The notes: generated by a model from the letters alone, not told the origin. 64,000 bases of DNA from Oscillospiraceae bacterium (GCA_015063385.1 SVUG01000003.1:1-64000); one strand, 5' to 3'; positions 14,241 to 24,418 are shown, counted from the first letter of the stretch. Program-made: numbers and translations.

Positions 14241-15650
14241 ATGGCAGTATTCGGAATAGTAAGTAAGGAAAAAACAAGTGTCGCGTCAAGCGTATATTAC
14301 GGACTTTTTGCACTTCAGCACAGAGGCCAGGAGAGCGCAGGAATCGTTGTAAACGATGACGGCGTTTTTTCGACGCATAAGGATTCTGGAATAGTAAACG
14401 ATATTTTCACGCAGAAGATTATCAGCGCACTTGGAGAGGGAAATATGGCAATCGGCCACGTGCGCTACGGCACCCTTTCAACGAAGGAGAGAGTTAACGC
14501 AGAGCCGATAGTCGTTAATCATATAAAGGGTAGAATGGCAATAGCAACTTCGGGTTCACTCGTAAATGCAGCCAGCATCAAGCGCGAGCTTGAGCTTTCG
14601 GGCAACATTTTTCACACGATGAGTGACGCCGAGGTTGTTTCTTACGTTATAACGAGGGAAAGACTTACCGCCCCAACCATTGAGGACGCGGTTTCTCGTG
14701 CGATGGACAAGCTTGACGGTGGACTTTGCTTCCTGCTTATGTCACCGCAGAAGCTCGTTGCAGTGAGGGATAAGCGCGGTATGCATCCTCTTTGCTACGG
14801 TATCCGAGAGAACGGAGAATACGTCGTGGCTGACGAGACCTGTGCGCTCGATTCGGTAGGTGCTACCTTGGTGCATGAGCTGCTTCCCGGTGAAATAGTC
14901 GTATTCACAGGCAGTGAGGTAAAGCATATCACCGAGCATTGTGACGATGCACCCGAGCGCCTTTGTATATTTGAATATATCTATACCGCTCGCCCTGACT
15001 CTCATATAGGCGGCTACGCGGTACACAAGGCTCGCCGCCGTGCAGGCGCTCTGCTTGCAAAGGCGCATCCCGTCGAAGCGGATATCGTTATCGGTGTTCC
15101 CGATTCGGGACTTGATGCGGCAATAGGCTATTCCTGGACGTCGGGAATCCCCTACGGAATTGGACTCATAAAGAACAAATATATAGGCAGAACCTTTATT
15201 AATCCCGGTCAGGATATCAGAGAGGATAAGGTGAAAATCAAGCTCAATCCCATCAGAGATACCGTAGAGGGTAAGCGCGTTGTGCTTGTTGACGACTCTA
15301 TAGTACGAGGCACTACCTGTGCAAAGCTCGTAAAGCTTTTAAAGAGTGCCGGTGCAACCGAGGTTCATCTCCGTTCGTCAGCACCTCCCTTCGTCAATCC
15401 CTGCTACTACGGCACTGACATAGATTCGCGTGATTCGCTTATTGCAGCGCACCACACGGTTGAGGAAATCCGCGAGATGACGGGAGCTGATTCTCTTGGA
15501 TATCTGCTGCTGGAGGACGTTCTCAAAATATGCGATGGAGCTGCGGCAAAGGGCTATTGCACCGCCTGCTTCGATGGCAATTATCCTACCGAAATTCCTG
15601 AAAAATATAATAACAAATACGATACTAAAATTTCCGAAAATAAAGGTTAA
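14241..15650 (+). CDS. purF: Amidophosphoribosyltransferase with degenerate glutaminase site
   Basis: 469 residues. PurF transfers an amino group to PRPP, giving phosphoribosylamine, the first committed step. The C-terminal PRTase is intact ([13 protein letters not shown]), as are the Fe-S ligand positions (CIFEYIY, NPCYYG, CTACF). The N-terminal glutaminase domain is abnormal. The protein starts MAVFGIVSK where the family has CGVFGI, so the nucleophile Cys is missing, and the oxyanion motif HNGN reads TSGS (103-106). [11 protein letters not shown] is kept. There is no in-frame Cys upstream before a stop. It may run on ammonia or pair with another subunit. The ribosome binding site is GGAGGT. 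Confidence 0.9.
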   Translation: MAVFGIVSKEKTSVASSVYYGLFALQHRGQESAGIVVNDDGVFSTHKDSGIVNDIFTQKIISALGEGNMAIGHVRYGTLSTKERVNAEPIVVNHIKGRMAIATSGSLVNAASIKRELELSGNIFHTMSDAEVVSYVITRERLTAPTIEDAVSRAMDKLDGGLCFLLMSPQKLVAVRDKRGMHPLCYGIRENGEYVVADETCALDSVGATLVHELLPGEIVVFTGSEVKHITEHCDDAPERLCIFEYIYTARPDSHIGGYAVHKARRRAGALLAKAHPVEADIVIGVPDSGLDAAIGYSWTSGIPYGIGLIKNKYIGRTFINPGQDIREDKVKIKLNPIRDTVEGKRVVLVDDSIVRGTTCAKLVKLLKSAGATEVHLRSSAPPFVNPCYYGTDIDSRDSLIAAHHTVEEIREMTGADSLGYLLLEDVLKICDGAAAKGYCTACFDGNYPTEIPEKYNNKYDTKISENKG

Positions 15651-15661
15651 GGAGAGAAAAA

Positions 15662-16705
15662 GTGAAGAATTCAAGATCCGAAAGCTACGCTGCGGCAGGA
15701 GTAGATATTACCGCAGGCTACAAGGCTGTTGAGCTGATGAAAAAGCATATTGCACGCACTAAGAACGAGGGCTGTCTTGATGACCTCGGTGGATTTGGCG
15801 GTTGCTTCGGTCTTCCTATGGGATTGGAGGAGCCGGTGCTCGTTTCCGGCACTGACGGCTGTGGAACAAAGGTAAAGCTGGCTATTCTGATGGACAAGCA
15901 CGATACAATAGGCATTGACGCCGTTGCTATGTGCGTAAACGATATTATATGCTGCGGAGCGAAGCCGCTGTTCTTCCTTGATTATATTGCATGTGGCAAG
16001 AATATCCCAGAGAAAATAGCCGCTATAGTTTCGGGCGTTTGCGAGGGCTGCGTTCAGTCGGGGGCTGCGCTTATCGGCGGTGAAACCGCAGAGCATCCCG
16101 GACTTATGCCCACCGAGGACTACGACCTTGCAGGCTTTGCAGTAGGTATAGTTGATAAGAAAAAAATTATAGATAATAAGAAAATGAACGAGGGCGACGT
16201 TGTAATTGCTCTTGCATCTACCGGTATTCACTCCAACGGCTTTTCACTTTGCCGTAAGGTGTTTGATATTGATAATAATCCCGCATCTCTTTATACCCCG
16301 AACGAGAAGCTTGGCGGAAAAAGCGTGGCAGAGGCGCTTCTGACACCCACGAGAATTTACGTCAAGTCTATTCTTGCCTTGCTTGACAAGATAGAGGTCA
16401 AAGGCATCTCTCATATCACCGGCGGCGGATTCTACGAGAATATTCCTCGCTCGATTCCCGAAGGGCTGGGTGCGAAAATAGATAAGAGTGCCGTAAAGGT
16501 GCTTCCCATATTCGACCTTATAGCAGAGGTCGGAGGTATCCCTGAGAGAGATATGTTCAACACCTATAATATGGGCGTTGGTATGAGCGTTGTCGTTGCT
16601 CCCGAGGACGCAGAGAGTGCGCTTAAGATTCTTCGTGAAAACGGTGAGAACGCATACGTTATCGGTGAAATTATTAAGTCCGAGGACGGAGTTGTACTAT
16701 GCTAA
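15662..16705 (+). CDS. purM: Phosphoribosylformylglycinamidine cyclo-ligase (AIR synthetase)
   Basis: 347 residues, the standard size. It closes the imidazole ring of FGAM with ATP to give AIR. Family marks are [12 protein letters not shown] at the start, [40 protein letters not shown] and [13 protein letters not shown]. The start is GTG after AAGGAGA. The 3' end overlaps purN by seven bases, so translation is probably coupled. Confidence 0.97.
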   Translation: MKNSRSESYAAAGVDITAGYKAVELMKKHIARTKNEGCLDDLGGFGGCFGLPMGLEEPVLVSGTDGCGTKVKLAILMDKHDTIGIDAVAMCVNDIICCGAKPLFFLDYIACGKNIPEKIAAIVSGVCEGCVQSGAALIGGETAEHPGLMPTEDYDLAGFAVGIVDKKKIIDNKKMNEGDVVIALASTGIHSNGFSLCRKVFDIDNNPASLYTPNEKLGGKSVAEALLTPTRIYVKSILALLDKIEVKGISHITGGGFYENIPRSIPEGLGAKIDKSAVKVLPIFDLIAEVGGIPERDMFNTYNMGVGMSVVVAPEDAESALKILRENGENAYVIGEIIKSEDGVVLC

Positions 16706-17328
16706 AAAATATTGCCGTGCTCGTTTCGGGTGGCGGAACGAATCTTCAGGCTCTTATTGATGCCGAGCAGAGAGGAGAGCTTGGCAGCGGAAAAATCGTC
16801 ACGGTTATCGCATCCAAGCCCGGCGTCTATGCTCTTGAACGTGCAGAAAGGGCGGGTATTGAGGCGTTTGCACTTCCGAGAAAGGACTATCCGGACGCAG
16901 CGGCTTATTCTGCCGCACTCGCAGAGGCACTCACCGAGAGAAAAATTGACCTCATTGTACTCGCAGGCTTTTTGACCATTCTCGATAAGGTAATTTACGA
17001 TAAATTTGAAAACAGAATTATTAACGTTCACCCTGCGCTTATCCCCTCATTTGCAGGCAAGGGCTATTACGGTCTTGCGGTTCACGAGGCGGCTCTTAAA
17101 AAAGGTGTTAAAATTTCGGGTGCAACCGTGCATTTTGTCACCCCCGAGTGCGACGGCGGTCCTATAATTCTTCAAAAGGCGGTTGAGGTACGAGAGGACG
17201 ATACTCCCGAGTCGCTTCAGAGAAGAATTATGGAGGAGGCGGAATGGAAAATACTCCCCGAGGCAGTAAGACTATTCTGCGAGGACAGGCTTACTCTTAA
17301 AGACGATAAAGTTTACATAGGAGAATAA
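16699..17328 (+). CDS. purN: Phosphoribosylglycinamide formyltransferase (GAR transformylase)
   Basis: 209 residues. It formylates GAR using 10-formyl-THF. It has the start [15 protein letters not shown], the folate-site segment VLAGFLTIL, the catalytic [11 protein letters not shown] with Asn and His, and [18 protein letters not shown] containing the catalytic Asp. It overlaps purM at the 5' end and is followed after two bases by the IMP cyclohydrolase gene. Its folate dependence fits control of the operon by ZTP. Confidence 0.97.
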   Translation: MLKNIAVLVSGGGTNLQALIDAEQRGELGSGKIVTVIASKPGVYALERAERAGIEAFALPRKDYPDAAAYSAALAEALTERKIDLIVLAGFLTILDKVIYDKFENRIINVHPALIPSFAGKGYYGLAVHEAALKKGVKISGATVHFVTPECDGGPIILQKAVEVREDDTPESLQRRIMEEAEWKILPEAVRLFCEDRLTLKDDKVYIGE

Positions 17329-17330
17329 AA

Positions 17331-18047
17331 ATGAAGATTTCCACTATAAAGGACGAGCTTAACTCTCTTGCCTATCACGGCAGAGGTATTATAATCGGCA
17401 AGAGTGCCGATGAAAAAAAGGCAATAACCGCCTACTTCATTATGGGCAGAAGCGAGAACAGCCGCAACCGTGTTTTCGTTTCCGAGGGCGACGCTATGCG
17501 TACCAAGGCTTTTGATGAGTCGAAGATGACCGACCCACACCTTATAATTTATTATCCCGTGAGAGTTCTCGGCAACAAGACCATAGTGACCAACGGTGAC
17601 CAGACTGACACGATATACGCTCTTATGGACAAGCAGATGACCTTTGAGCAGGCACTTAGAACACGTGAGTTTGAGGACGATAAGCCAAACTTCACTCCCA
17701 GAATTTCGGGTATTATCCGACGCGAAGCAGACGGAATGAACTTCGCTATGTCCATTCTTAAGAGTGCAGAGGGTGACGACTCCTCCTGCGAACGCTTCAC
17801 CTACGCTTACTCAAGCCCCAAGGCAGGCTTTGCAAAGTTTATCCATACCTATAACGGTGACGGAAATCCGCTTCCCTCGTTTGAGGGCGAGCCCAAGACG
17901 CTTATTCTTCCCGATGTGGACATTGATACACTCACCGACCTTATCTGGACGAATCTCAACGAGGATAATAAGGTATCCCTCTTCGTCAGATACATAGATA
18001 TTGCAAGCGGTGAGTATGAAACAAGAATAGTAAATAAGAACGTGTGA
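17331..18047 (+). CDS. IMP cyclohydrolase, PurO-like
   Basis: 238 residues of the stand-alone IMP cyclohydrolase-like family (IMP_cyclohyd, first known from archaeal PurO). It is expected to close FAICAR to IMP, the last step. Recognisable segments are YHGRGIIIG at the start, the MGRSENSRNRVF motif, NGDQTDTIY, and the SPKAGFAKFIHTYNGDGNPLPSF stretch (two parts). It replaces the cyclohydrolase domain missing from the next gene's product. It sits two bases after purN with a GGAGAATAAAA ribosome binding site. Confidence 0.88.
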   Translation: MKISTIKDELNSLAYHGRGIIIGKSADEKKAITAYFIMGRSENSRNRVFVSEGDAMRTKAFDESKMTDPHLIIYYPVRVLGNKTIVTNGDQTDTIYALMDKQMTFEQALRTREFEDDKPNFTPRISGIIRREADGMNFAMSILKSAEGDDSSCERFTYAYSSPKAGFAKFIHTYNGDGNPLPSFEGEPKTLILPDVDIDTLTDLIWTNLNEDNKVSLFVRYIDIASGEYETRIVNKNV

Positions 18048-18057
18048 GGTATAGAAA

Positions 18058-19242
18058 ATGAAAGAATTTGAGCTTAAATACGGCTGCAATCCCAATCAAA
18101 AGCCGGCAAAGATTTATATGCACGATGGAAGCGAGCTTCCTATCGAAATTCTCTCCGGCAGACCCGGCTATATCAATTTTCTTGATGCGTTTAACTCCTG
18201 GCAGCTCGTTAAGGAGTTGAAGGGGGCAACCGGACTTCCCTCGGCTACCTCCTTTAAGCACGTAAGCCCTACCTCTGCGGCAGTTGGCAGAGTCCTCTCA
18301 CCCGAATTAAAAAAGGCTTGCTTCGTTGACGATATTGAGGGACTTGACGAGTCTCCTCTTGCTTGTGCTTACGCAAGAGCCAGAGGTACGGACAGAATGT
18401 CCTCGTTCGGTGACTGGATTGCACTCTCTGACGTCTGCGACAAGACTACGGCACTTCTTATCAAGCGTGAGATTTCCGACGGTATCATAGCTCCCGGCTA
18501 TACCGACGAGGCACTTGAAATCCTAAAAACCAAGAAAAAGGGCAACTATAACATAGTTAAAATTGACGAGAACTTCGTTCCTGCCGAGATTGAGCGTAAG
18601 CAGGTATTTGGCATCACCTTTGAGCAGGGAAGAAACAATTTTGAAATCAATGACGCTCTTCTTGAGAACATTGTCACCGAGAACAAGAATATGCCCGAAG
18701 AAGCAATTCTCGACCTCAAAATTGCACTTATAACCCTTAAATATACTCAGTCAAACTCTGTATGCTATGCATATAAGGGACAGGCTATCGGTGTCGGTGC
18801 AGGTCAGCAGTCGAGAATCCACTGCACTCGCCTTGCAGGCACTAAGGCTGATACCTGGCATCTTCGCCAGTATAAAAAGGTGCTTGATTTGCCATTCCTT
18901 CCGACCATCTCCCGTCCCGACAGAGATAACGTAATTGACGGCTACATCAACAAGAACGAGGAGGACGTCACGGCTGATGGAAATTGGCAAAAATACTTTA
19001 CGCATCAGCCCGAGCCCCTGACTGACGAGGAAGCACGCGCATACCTCGACTCCATCAGCGGTGTATCGCTTGGCTCTGATGCATTCTTCCCATTCGGAGA
19101 TAACATCGAGCGTGCAAAGCGTAGCGGTGTTTCATATATAGCCGAGCCCGGCGGCTCTGTCCGTGATGACGTTGTTATTGAAACCGCCAATAAGTATGGC
19201 ATGGTAATTGCATTTACCGGTATGAGATTATTCCATCACTAA
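18058..19242 (+). CDS. Stand-alone AICAR transformylase (PurH C-terminal domain type)
   Basis: 394 residues. It corresponds to the AICAR formyltransferase part of PurH only; the N-terminal MGS-like cyclohydrolase domain is absent. Motifs include LKYGCNPNQKPA, TSFKHVSPTSAA (Lys-His pair of the active site), ALITLKYTQSNSVCYAYKGQAIGVGAGQQSRIHC and EPGGSVRDDVVI...AFTGMRLFHH. It formylates AICAR (ZMP) with 10-formyl-THF, the step whose slowing makes the riboswitch ligand. It is paired with the PurO-like gene upstream, so the two bifunctional PurH reactions are split over neighbouring genes. Confidence 0.93.
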   Translation: MKEFELKYGCNPNQKPAKIYMHDGSELPIEILSGRPGYINFLDAFNSWQLVKELKGATGLPSATSFKHVSPTSAAVGRVLSPELKKACFVDDIEGLDESPLACAYARARGTDRMSSFGDWIALSDVCDKTTALLIKREISDGIIAPGYTDEALEILKTKKKGNYNIVKIDENFVPAEIERKQVFGITFEQGRNNFEINDALLENIVTENKNMPEEAILDLKIALITLKYTQSNSVCYAYKGQAIGVGAGQQSRIHCTRLAGTKADTWHLRQYKKVLDLPFLPTISRPDRDNVIDGYINKNEEDVTADGNWQKYFTHQPEPLTDEEARAYLDSISGVSLGSDAFFPFGDNIERAKRSGVSYIAEPGGSVRDDVVIETANKYGMVIAFTGMRLFHH

Positions 19243-19328
19243 TTTTTTGGATATAATTGCCCTTCGCTCTCGCTCGACGTAGGTCACTACGCCTTCGGGG
19301 CGCGAAGAACAATTCTATCTCAAAAAAT
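19243..19328. repeat. Nested inverted repeat inside the pur operon
   Basis: The outer arms TTTTTTGGATATAATTG and CAATTCTATCTCAAAAAA pair imperfectly. The middle arms (TTCGC/GCGAA) and an inner CGTAG-gtca-CTACG hairpin lie within. It fills the gap between the transformylase gene and purD. It could be a terminator/attenuator or RNA-processing site lowering distal expression, or a small palindromic element. Confidence 0.6.
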
Positions 19329-19359
19329 GGGTATAAACTATTAAGAGGTAAAAATCCTT

Positions 19360-20631
19360 ATGAAAATAATGGTAGTCGGTGGTGGCGGCAGAGAACACGC
19401 CATCATCAAGAAAATCAAGGAAAACAAGAACGTCACCGAAATTTTTGCTCTTCCCGGCAACGGCGGTATGGCATCTGATGCCACACTTGTTCCAATCGGA
19501 GCAAAAGAAATTGATAAAATCGTTGACTTTGCTGTAAAAGAAGGAATAGACTACGCAGTAGTAGCACCCGATGACCCACTTGTGCTCGGCTGCGTTGACG
19601 CACTTGAGGCAGCGGGCATATCCGCCTTTGGCCCTCGCGCGAATGCTGCAATTATTGAGGGAAGCAAGGTGTTTTCCAAGAATTTAATGAAAAAATACGG
19701 TATTCCCACCGCTGCCTACGAGGTGTTTGACAACGCTGAGGCTGCACTTGAGTACGTAAAGAACTGTCCTATCCCCACCGTAATTAAGGCAGACGGACTC
19801 GCACTTGGCAAGGGCGTTATTATCGCCACCGAGAGAGACGAGGCTGTTAATGCTGTCATTTCAATTATGAAAGAGGGTAAGTTCGGTGCAAGCGGCAACT
19901 CTATCGTAGTTGAGGAGTTCCTCGAGGGTCCCGAGGTTTCAGTGCTTGCATTCACGGACGGAAAGACTCTCATTCCTATGGTTTCCTCAATGGACCACAA
20001 GCGTGCGCTTGACGGTGACGAGGGACTTAACACGGGCGGTATGGGTACTATAGCTCCCAACCCCTATTACACCGACGATATTGCCGACGTTTGTATGAAA
20101 ACAATTTTTCTCCCCACCATTGACGCTATGAACCGAGAGGGAAGAAGCTTTAAGGGTTGCCTTTACTTCGGTCTTATGCTCACAAAGGACGGCCCTAAGG
20201 TTATCGAGTATAACTGTCGCTTCGGCGACCCCGAAACGCAGGTTGTGCTTCCACTTCTTGAGTCGGATTTGCTTGAGGTTATGATGGCTACATCAAGCGG
20301 AAATCTCGATAAATGTGAAGTTAAGTTTGCAAAAAAACACGCTTGCTGTGTAATTATGGCATCAAAGGGCTATCCCGAAAAGTACGAAAGCGGATATGAA
20401 ATCACTATTTCGCCGGAGGTTCTCTCCTCGGTGTATGTTGCGGGAGCAAAGCTTGATGGCGGAAAGCTCGTCAATGCAGGCGGCAGAGTGCTTGGCGTGA
20501 CGGCGGTTGGTGAAACACTTGAGGACGCTATTAGCTCCTCCTACGCAAAATGCAAGAAAATCCACTTTGAAAACGCATATTACCGCTCGGATATAGGCGA
20601 GCGTGCAAAGAAAGCATTGAAGGGTGACTAA
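19360..20631 (+). CDS. purD: Phosphoribosylamine-glycine ligase (GAR synthetase)
   Basis: 423 residues, the normal length. It joins glycine to phosphoribosylamine using ATP. The N-terminal MKIMVVGGGGREHAII is followed by the ATP-grasp part with IKADGLALGKGVIIA, VVEEFLEGPEVSVLAFTDG, the GGMGTIAPNPYY loop and VIEYNCRFGDPETQVVLP with metal-binding Glu/Asn. It follows a palindromic gap, and purL starts one base after its stop. The ribosome binding site is AAGAGG. Confidence 0.97.
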   Translation: MKIMVVGGGGREHAIIKKIKENKNVTEIFALPGNGGMASDATLVPIGAKEIDKIVDFAVKEGIDYAVVAPDDPLVLGCVDALEAAGISAFGPRANAAIIEGSKVFSKNLMKKYGIPTAAYEVFDNAEAALEYVKNCPIPTVIKADGLALGKGVIIATERDEAVNAVISIMKEGKFGASGNSIVVEEFLEGPEVSVLAFTDGKTLIPMVSSMDHKRALDGDEGLNTGGMGTIAPNPYYTDDIADVCMKTIFLPTIDAMNREGRSFKGCLYFGLMLTKDGPKVIEYNCRFGDPETQVVLPLLESDLLEVMMATSSGNLDKCEVKFAKKHACCVIMASKGYPEKYESGYEITISPEVLSSVYVAGAKLDGGKLVNAGGRVLGVTAVGETLEDAISSSYAKCKKIHFENAYYRSDIGERAKKALKGD

Positions 20632-20632
20632 T

Positions 20633-23600
20633 ATGGTATATCGTATATACGTTGAAAAAAAGGCAGGACTTGATAACGAGGCAAGGGCACTTCTCTCGGA
20701 AATCAAAACCTTCCTTGGCATAGAAAATATTGAGCGCGTTAGAATTATAAACAGATACGACGCGGAAAACATAACGGAAAAGCTCTTTAACTACGCAGTA
20801 GGCACGGTTTTCTCCGAGCCCCAGCTCGACGACGTTTATAAGAGCATTGAGAACGACGGTGCTACCGTTTTTGCGACCGAATATCTCCCCGGTCAGTTTG
20901 ACCAGAGGGCAGATAGTGCCGCACAGTGCATTCAGCTTATCTCTCAGGGAGACAAGCCCACTGTTGCAAGCGCGAGAGTCTATATGCTTTACGGCAGACT
21001 CTCCCCCGAGGATATAGCAAAAATCAAAAAGCACGTAATAAATCCCGTTGAGGCAAGAGAGGCTTCGCTTTCTCAGAAGGAAACGCTCGCTACCGAGTAC
21101 GATATTCCCACCTCGGTTAAGACACTTGACGGCTTTACCGAGCTTGACGGTGAGGGACTTTCAGCTCTTATTTCGGAGCTTGGACTCGCTATGGATAAGG
21201 ACGACATAAAATTCTGTCAGGACTATTTTAAGAGCGAGGGAAGATGCCCCACCATCACCGAGATTAAGATGATAGACACCTATTGGTCGGACCATTGCCG
21301 TCATACCACCTTCCTTACCACCGTTGACTCGGTGAAATTTGAGGACGAGGTAATTGAGCGTGCATATAACGACTATCTTTCCTCTCGCAGATTTATTGAC
21401 AGAAAGAAGCCCGTCAACCTTATGGACATAGGCACTATTGCGGCAAAATGCCTTAGAAAGTGCGGCAGACTCGACGGTCTTGACGAGAGTGAGGAAATCA
21501 ATGCATGTACGGTGAAGATTACCGTTGACGTTGACGGCAATCCTGAGCCCTGGCTTCTTCTTTTCAAGAATGAAACGCATAATCACCCCACAGAGATAGA
21601 GCCCTTTGGCGGTGCGGCAACCTGTATTGGCGGTGCTATACGTGACCCGCTTTCTGGACGCTCGTACGTATACGGTGCAATGCGTCTTACCGGTGCTGCC
21701 GACCCCACCCGTCCCATAGAGCAGACTCTCGTTGGTAAGCTCCCCCAGCGTAAGATTGTGACAACTGCCGCTGCGGGTTATTCCTCATACGGCAACCAGA
21801 TTGGTCTTGCAACGGGTATCGTTGACGAGATTTATCACGACGGTTATGCGGCAAAGCATATGGAGGTCGGTGCGGTAATTGCAGCCGCCCCCGCATGCAA
21901 CGTAAGACGAGAGGTTCCGGCACCTGGAGATATCGTAATACTACTTGGCGGCAGAACGGGCCGTGACGGCTGCGGCGGTGCAACAGGCTCCTCGAAGTCG
22001 CATAACGTAAATTCGCTTGAGAGCTGCGGAGCAGAGGTGCAGAAGGGTAATGCTCCCGAGGAGCGTAAGCTCCAGCGTCTCTTTAGAAACCCTGTAGCCT
22101 CGGCTATGATAAAGCGCTGCAACGACTTTGGTGCAGGCGGTGTGTCTGTTGCTATCGGTGAGCTTGCCGACGGCCTTGACATTAATCTTGACGCAGTTCC
22201 TAAGAAGTATGACGGTCTTGACGGAACCGAGCTTGCAATATCCGAGTCGCAGGAGAGAATGGCTGTAGTTATCGAGCCTAAGGATAAGAAAAAGTTCCTC
22301 GCTCTTGCCGAGTCCGAAAACCTTGAAGCGACCGTTGTTGCCAAGGTCAAGGCAGAACCAAGACTCACTATGAAATGGAACGGCAAGACTATTGTTGATA
22401 TCAGCCGTGAGTTCCTTAACTCCAACGGTGCAGAAAAGCATATTACTATTGAAACGCCCAAGATTCAGAGCTTTGAAAAGCCTATTCCACAAAGCTTTGC
22501 CGAAGGTATGAAGGCTATCGCCTCCGACCTTAACGTATGCTCTAAGCGTGGACTCTCCGAACGCTTTGACAGCACTATCGGCGCCGGCACGGTGCTTATG
22601 CCCTTTGGCGGAAAGCATCAGCGCACACCCATTCAGGCAATGGTGCAGAAGATTTCGGTAGAGAAGGCTCATACCGACCTTGCTTCCTTTATGTCCTGGG
22701 GCTACAACCCAGATATTTCCTCGGCATCTCCCTATCACGGTGCGTATCTTGCAGTCGTTGAGTCGGCGGCAAAGCTCGTGGCAACCGGTGCAAGATACGA
22801 GGACGTATATCTCACTTTCCAGGAGTACTTTGAAAAGCCCGGCCGCGACCCGAAGAGATGGGGTAAGCCTATGGCTGCACTCCTTGGTGCATACAAGGCG
22901 CAGATGGAGCTCGGCATCGCCGCGATAGGCGGTAAGGACTCTATGTCTGGCTCGTTTGAGAAGCTTGACGTTCCTCCTACCCTTATCTCGTTTGCTGTGA
23001 CGACCGACAAGGCGGCACACGCTATTTCCCCCGAGTTCAAAAAGGCGGGCAATAAGCTCGTTATCCTCTCTCCCAAATATGACAAGGACGGACTTCCAAA
23101 GACCGACTCGCTCCTCTCGCTCTTTGAGCGTGTGAACTCTCTTATGCGTGAGGGCAAGGTTTATTCTGCATACACGCCTACCTACGGCGGTGTCAGCGAG
23201 GCAGTAATCAAAATGTGCCTTGGCAACAGACTCGGCTTTGCCTTTGACGAGAGCGTTAAAATTAAGGATATCTTCGCTTACAGCTACGGCTCGTTCTTGC
23301 TTGAGGTTGCTCCTGAGGAAAGAGTCGGAGAGCTTCTCGGCTTCATAACCGAGGAGGATATCTCCTATAAGAACGAAAAAATTTCACTTATAGAAATCGA
23401 GGCAGCTTATGAGAATAAGCTTGAGGGCGTTTATTCCTGCAATATTGCATCTAGCACCGAAAAGCCCGAAACTATTTCCTATAACGCAAGGAAATGGGCT
23501 GCACCCTCAGTAAAATGTGCAAAGCCCAGAGTGCTTATTCCCGTATTTCCCGGCACAAACTGTGAGTACGATTCTGCAAAGGCGGTCCGTGACGGCGGAG

Positions 23601-24322
23601 CTGAGCCGGAGATATTCGTTATCAACAACCTTACAGCCGACGGTGTAAAGAGAAGTGCAGAGACCTTTGCAAAGAAAATTGCAGACTCACAGGCAATCTT
23701 TATTCCGGGTGGCTTCTCTGGCGGTGACGAGCCCGACGGCTCCGGCAAGTTCATTACGGCATTCTTCCGCGGTGCTGAGGTAAAGGCTGCCGTTAGCGAC
23801 CTGCTTGACAACCGTGACGGTCTTATGTGCGGTATCTGCAACGGCTTCCAGGCACTTGTTAAGCTCGGACTCGTTCCGTTTGGCAAGATAATCGACACTG
23901 ACGAGACCTGTCCCACCCTTACCTTTAATAACATAGCACGCCATCAGTCGAAGATTGTCAGAACACGCATCGCGTCTAACAAGTCCCCCTGGCTTGCAGA
24001 GTGTAAGGTTGGTGAGATATACAACGTTCCGATTTCTCACGGAGAGGGCAAGTTCCTTGCAGATGAGGCAACCATTGCCCGCCTTATAAAGAACGGTCAG
24101 ATAGCAACGCAGTACGTTGACCTTGACGGAAAGGCGACCTATGATATTCAGTATAACCCCAACGGCTCAACCTTGGCAATCGAGGGTATAACCTCTCCCG
24201 ACGGCAGAGTCTTCGGTAAAATGGGTCACTCCGAGCGTATTGGAAAGGATTTGTATCGCAATGTAATCGGCGAATATGATATAAAAATGTTCGCTTCAAT
24301 GACCAAATATTTTAAGGGTTAA
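20633..24322 (+). CDS. purL: Phosphoribosylformylglycinamidine synthase, single-chain
   Basis: 1229 residues: PurS-like N-terminus, two PurL halves and a fused glutaminase, the large form seen in Clostridia. It converts FGAR to FGAM with ATP and glutamine. Seen are MIDTYWSDHCRHTTF, ETHNHPTEIEPFGGAATC, GRDGCGGATGSSKSHN and SYDHGAY-like SPYHGAYLA. The C-terminal class I amidotransferase has VFPGTNCEYDSAKA (~970), nucleophile Cys in MCGICNGFQALV (~1066) and SHGEGKF. So the glutaminase triad is intact here, unlike PurF. I chose ATG 20633, one base after the purD stop, over the track's GTG. Confidence 0.96.
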   Translation: MVYRIYVEKKAGLDNEARALLSEIKTFLGIENIERVRIINRYDAENITEKLFNYAVGTVFSEPQLDDVYKSIENDGATVFATEYLPGQFDQRADSAAQCIQLISQGDKPTVASARVYMLYGRLSPEDIAKIKKHVINPVEAREASLSQKETLATEYDIPTSVKTLDGFTELDGEGLSALISELGLAMDKDDIKFCQDYFKSEGRCPTITEIKMIDTYWSDHCRHTTFLTTVDSVKFEDEVIERAYNDYLSSRRFIDRKKPVNLMDIGTIAAKCLRKCGRLDGLDESEEINACTVKITVDVDGNPEPWLLLFKNETHNHPTEIEPFGGAATCIGGAIRDPLSGRSYVYGAMRLTGAADPTRPIEQTLVGKLPQRKIVTTAAAGYSSYGNQIGLATGIVDEIYHDGYAAKHMEVGAVIAAAPACNVRREVPAPGDIVILLGGRTGRDGCGGATGSSKSHNVNSLESCGAEVQKGNAPEERKLQRLFRNPVASAMIKRCNDFGAGGVSVAIGELADGLDINLDAVPKKYDGLDGTELAISESQERMAVVIEPKDKKKFLALAESENLEATVVAKVKAEPRLTMKWNGKTIVDISREFLNSNGAEKHITIETPKIQSFEKPIPQSFAEGMKAIASDLNVCSKRGLSERFDSTIGAGTVLMPFGGKHQRTPIQAMVQKISVEKAHTDLASFMSWGYNPDISSASPYHGAYLAVVESAAKLVATGARYEDVYLTFQEYFEKPGRDPKRWGKPMAALLGAYKAQMELGIAAIGGKDSMSGSFEKLDVPPTLISFAVTTDKAAHAISPEFKKAGNKLVILSPKYDKDGLPKTDSLLSLFERVNSLMREGKVYSAYTPTYGGVSEAVIKMCLGNRLGFAFDESVKIKDIFAYSYGSFLLEVAPEERVGELLGFITEEDISYKNEKISLIEIEAAYENKLEGVYSCNIASSTEKPETISYNARKWAAPSVKCAKPRVLIPVFPGTNCEYDSAKAVRDGGAEPEIFVINNLTADGVKRSAETFAKKIADSQAIFIPGGFSGGDEPDGSGKFITAFFRGAEVKAAVSDLLDNRDGLMCGICNGFQALVKLGLVPFGKIIDTDETCPTLTFNNIARHQSKIVRTRIASNKSPWLAECKVGEIYNVPISHGEGKFLADEATIARLIKNGQIATQYVDLDGKATYDIQYNPNGSTLAIEGITSPDGRVFGKMGHSERIGKDLYRNVIGEYDIKMFASMTKYFKG

Positions 24323-24338
24323 AATTAGGTTATAATTT

Positions 24339-24374
24339 ACAAAACTCGGCTTTATATAGTCGAGTTTTGTTTTA
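24339..24374 (+). terminator. Terminator at the end of the purine operon
   Basis: ACAAAACTCG and CGAGTTTTGT pair around a 12-base loop, followed by TTTATT. Confidence 0.85.
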
Positions 24375-24389
24375 TTCTCGTAAAATCAC

Positions 24390-24418
24390 TTGAATTTTGA
24401 CAGCATTTTTATTATAAT
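24390..24418 (+). promoter_or_regulatory. Promoter of the MFS transporter gene
   Basis: TTGAAT, 17 bases, TATAAT. A TTGACA at 24397 is nearer consensus but only 10 bases from the -10. Confidence 0.65.

Noticed and set aside
21941-23020. 359-residue minus-strand ORF
   Set aside because: Antisense shadow of purL; no ribosome binding site and no recognisable domain.
24397-24418. TTGACA paired with TATAAT upstream of the MFS gene
   Set aside because: Spacing is only 10 bases. TTGAAT at 24390 with a 17-base spacer was used instead.
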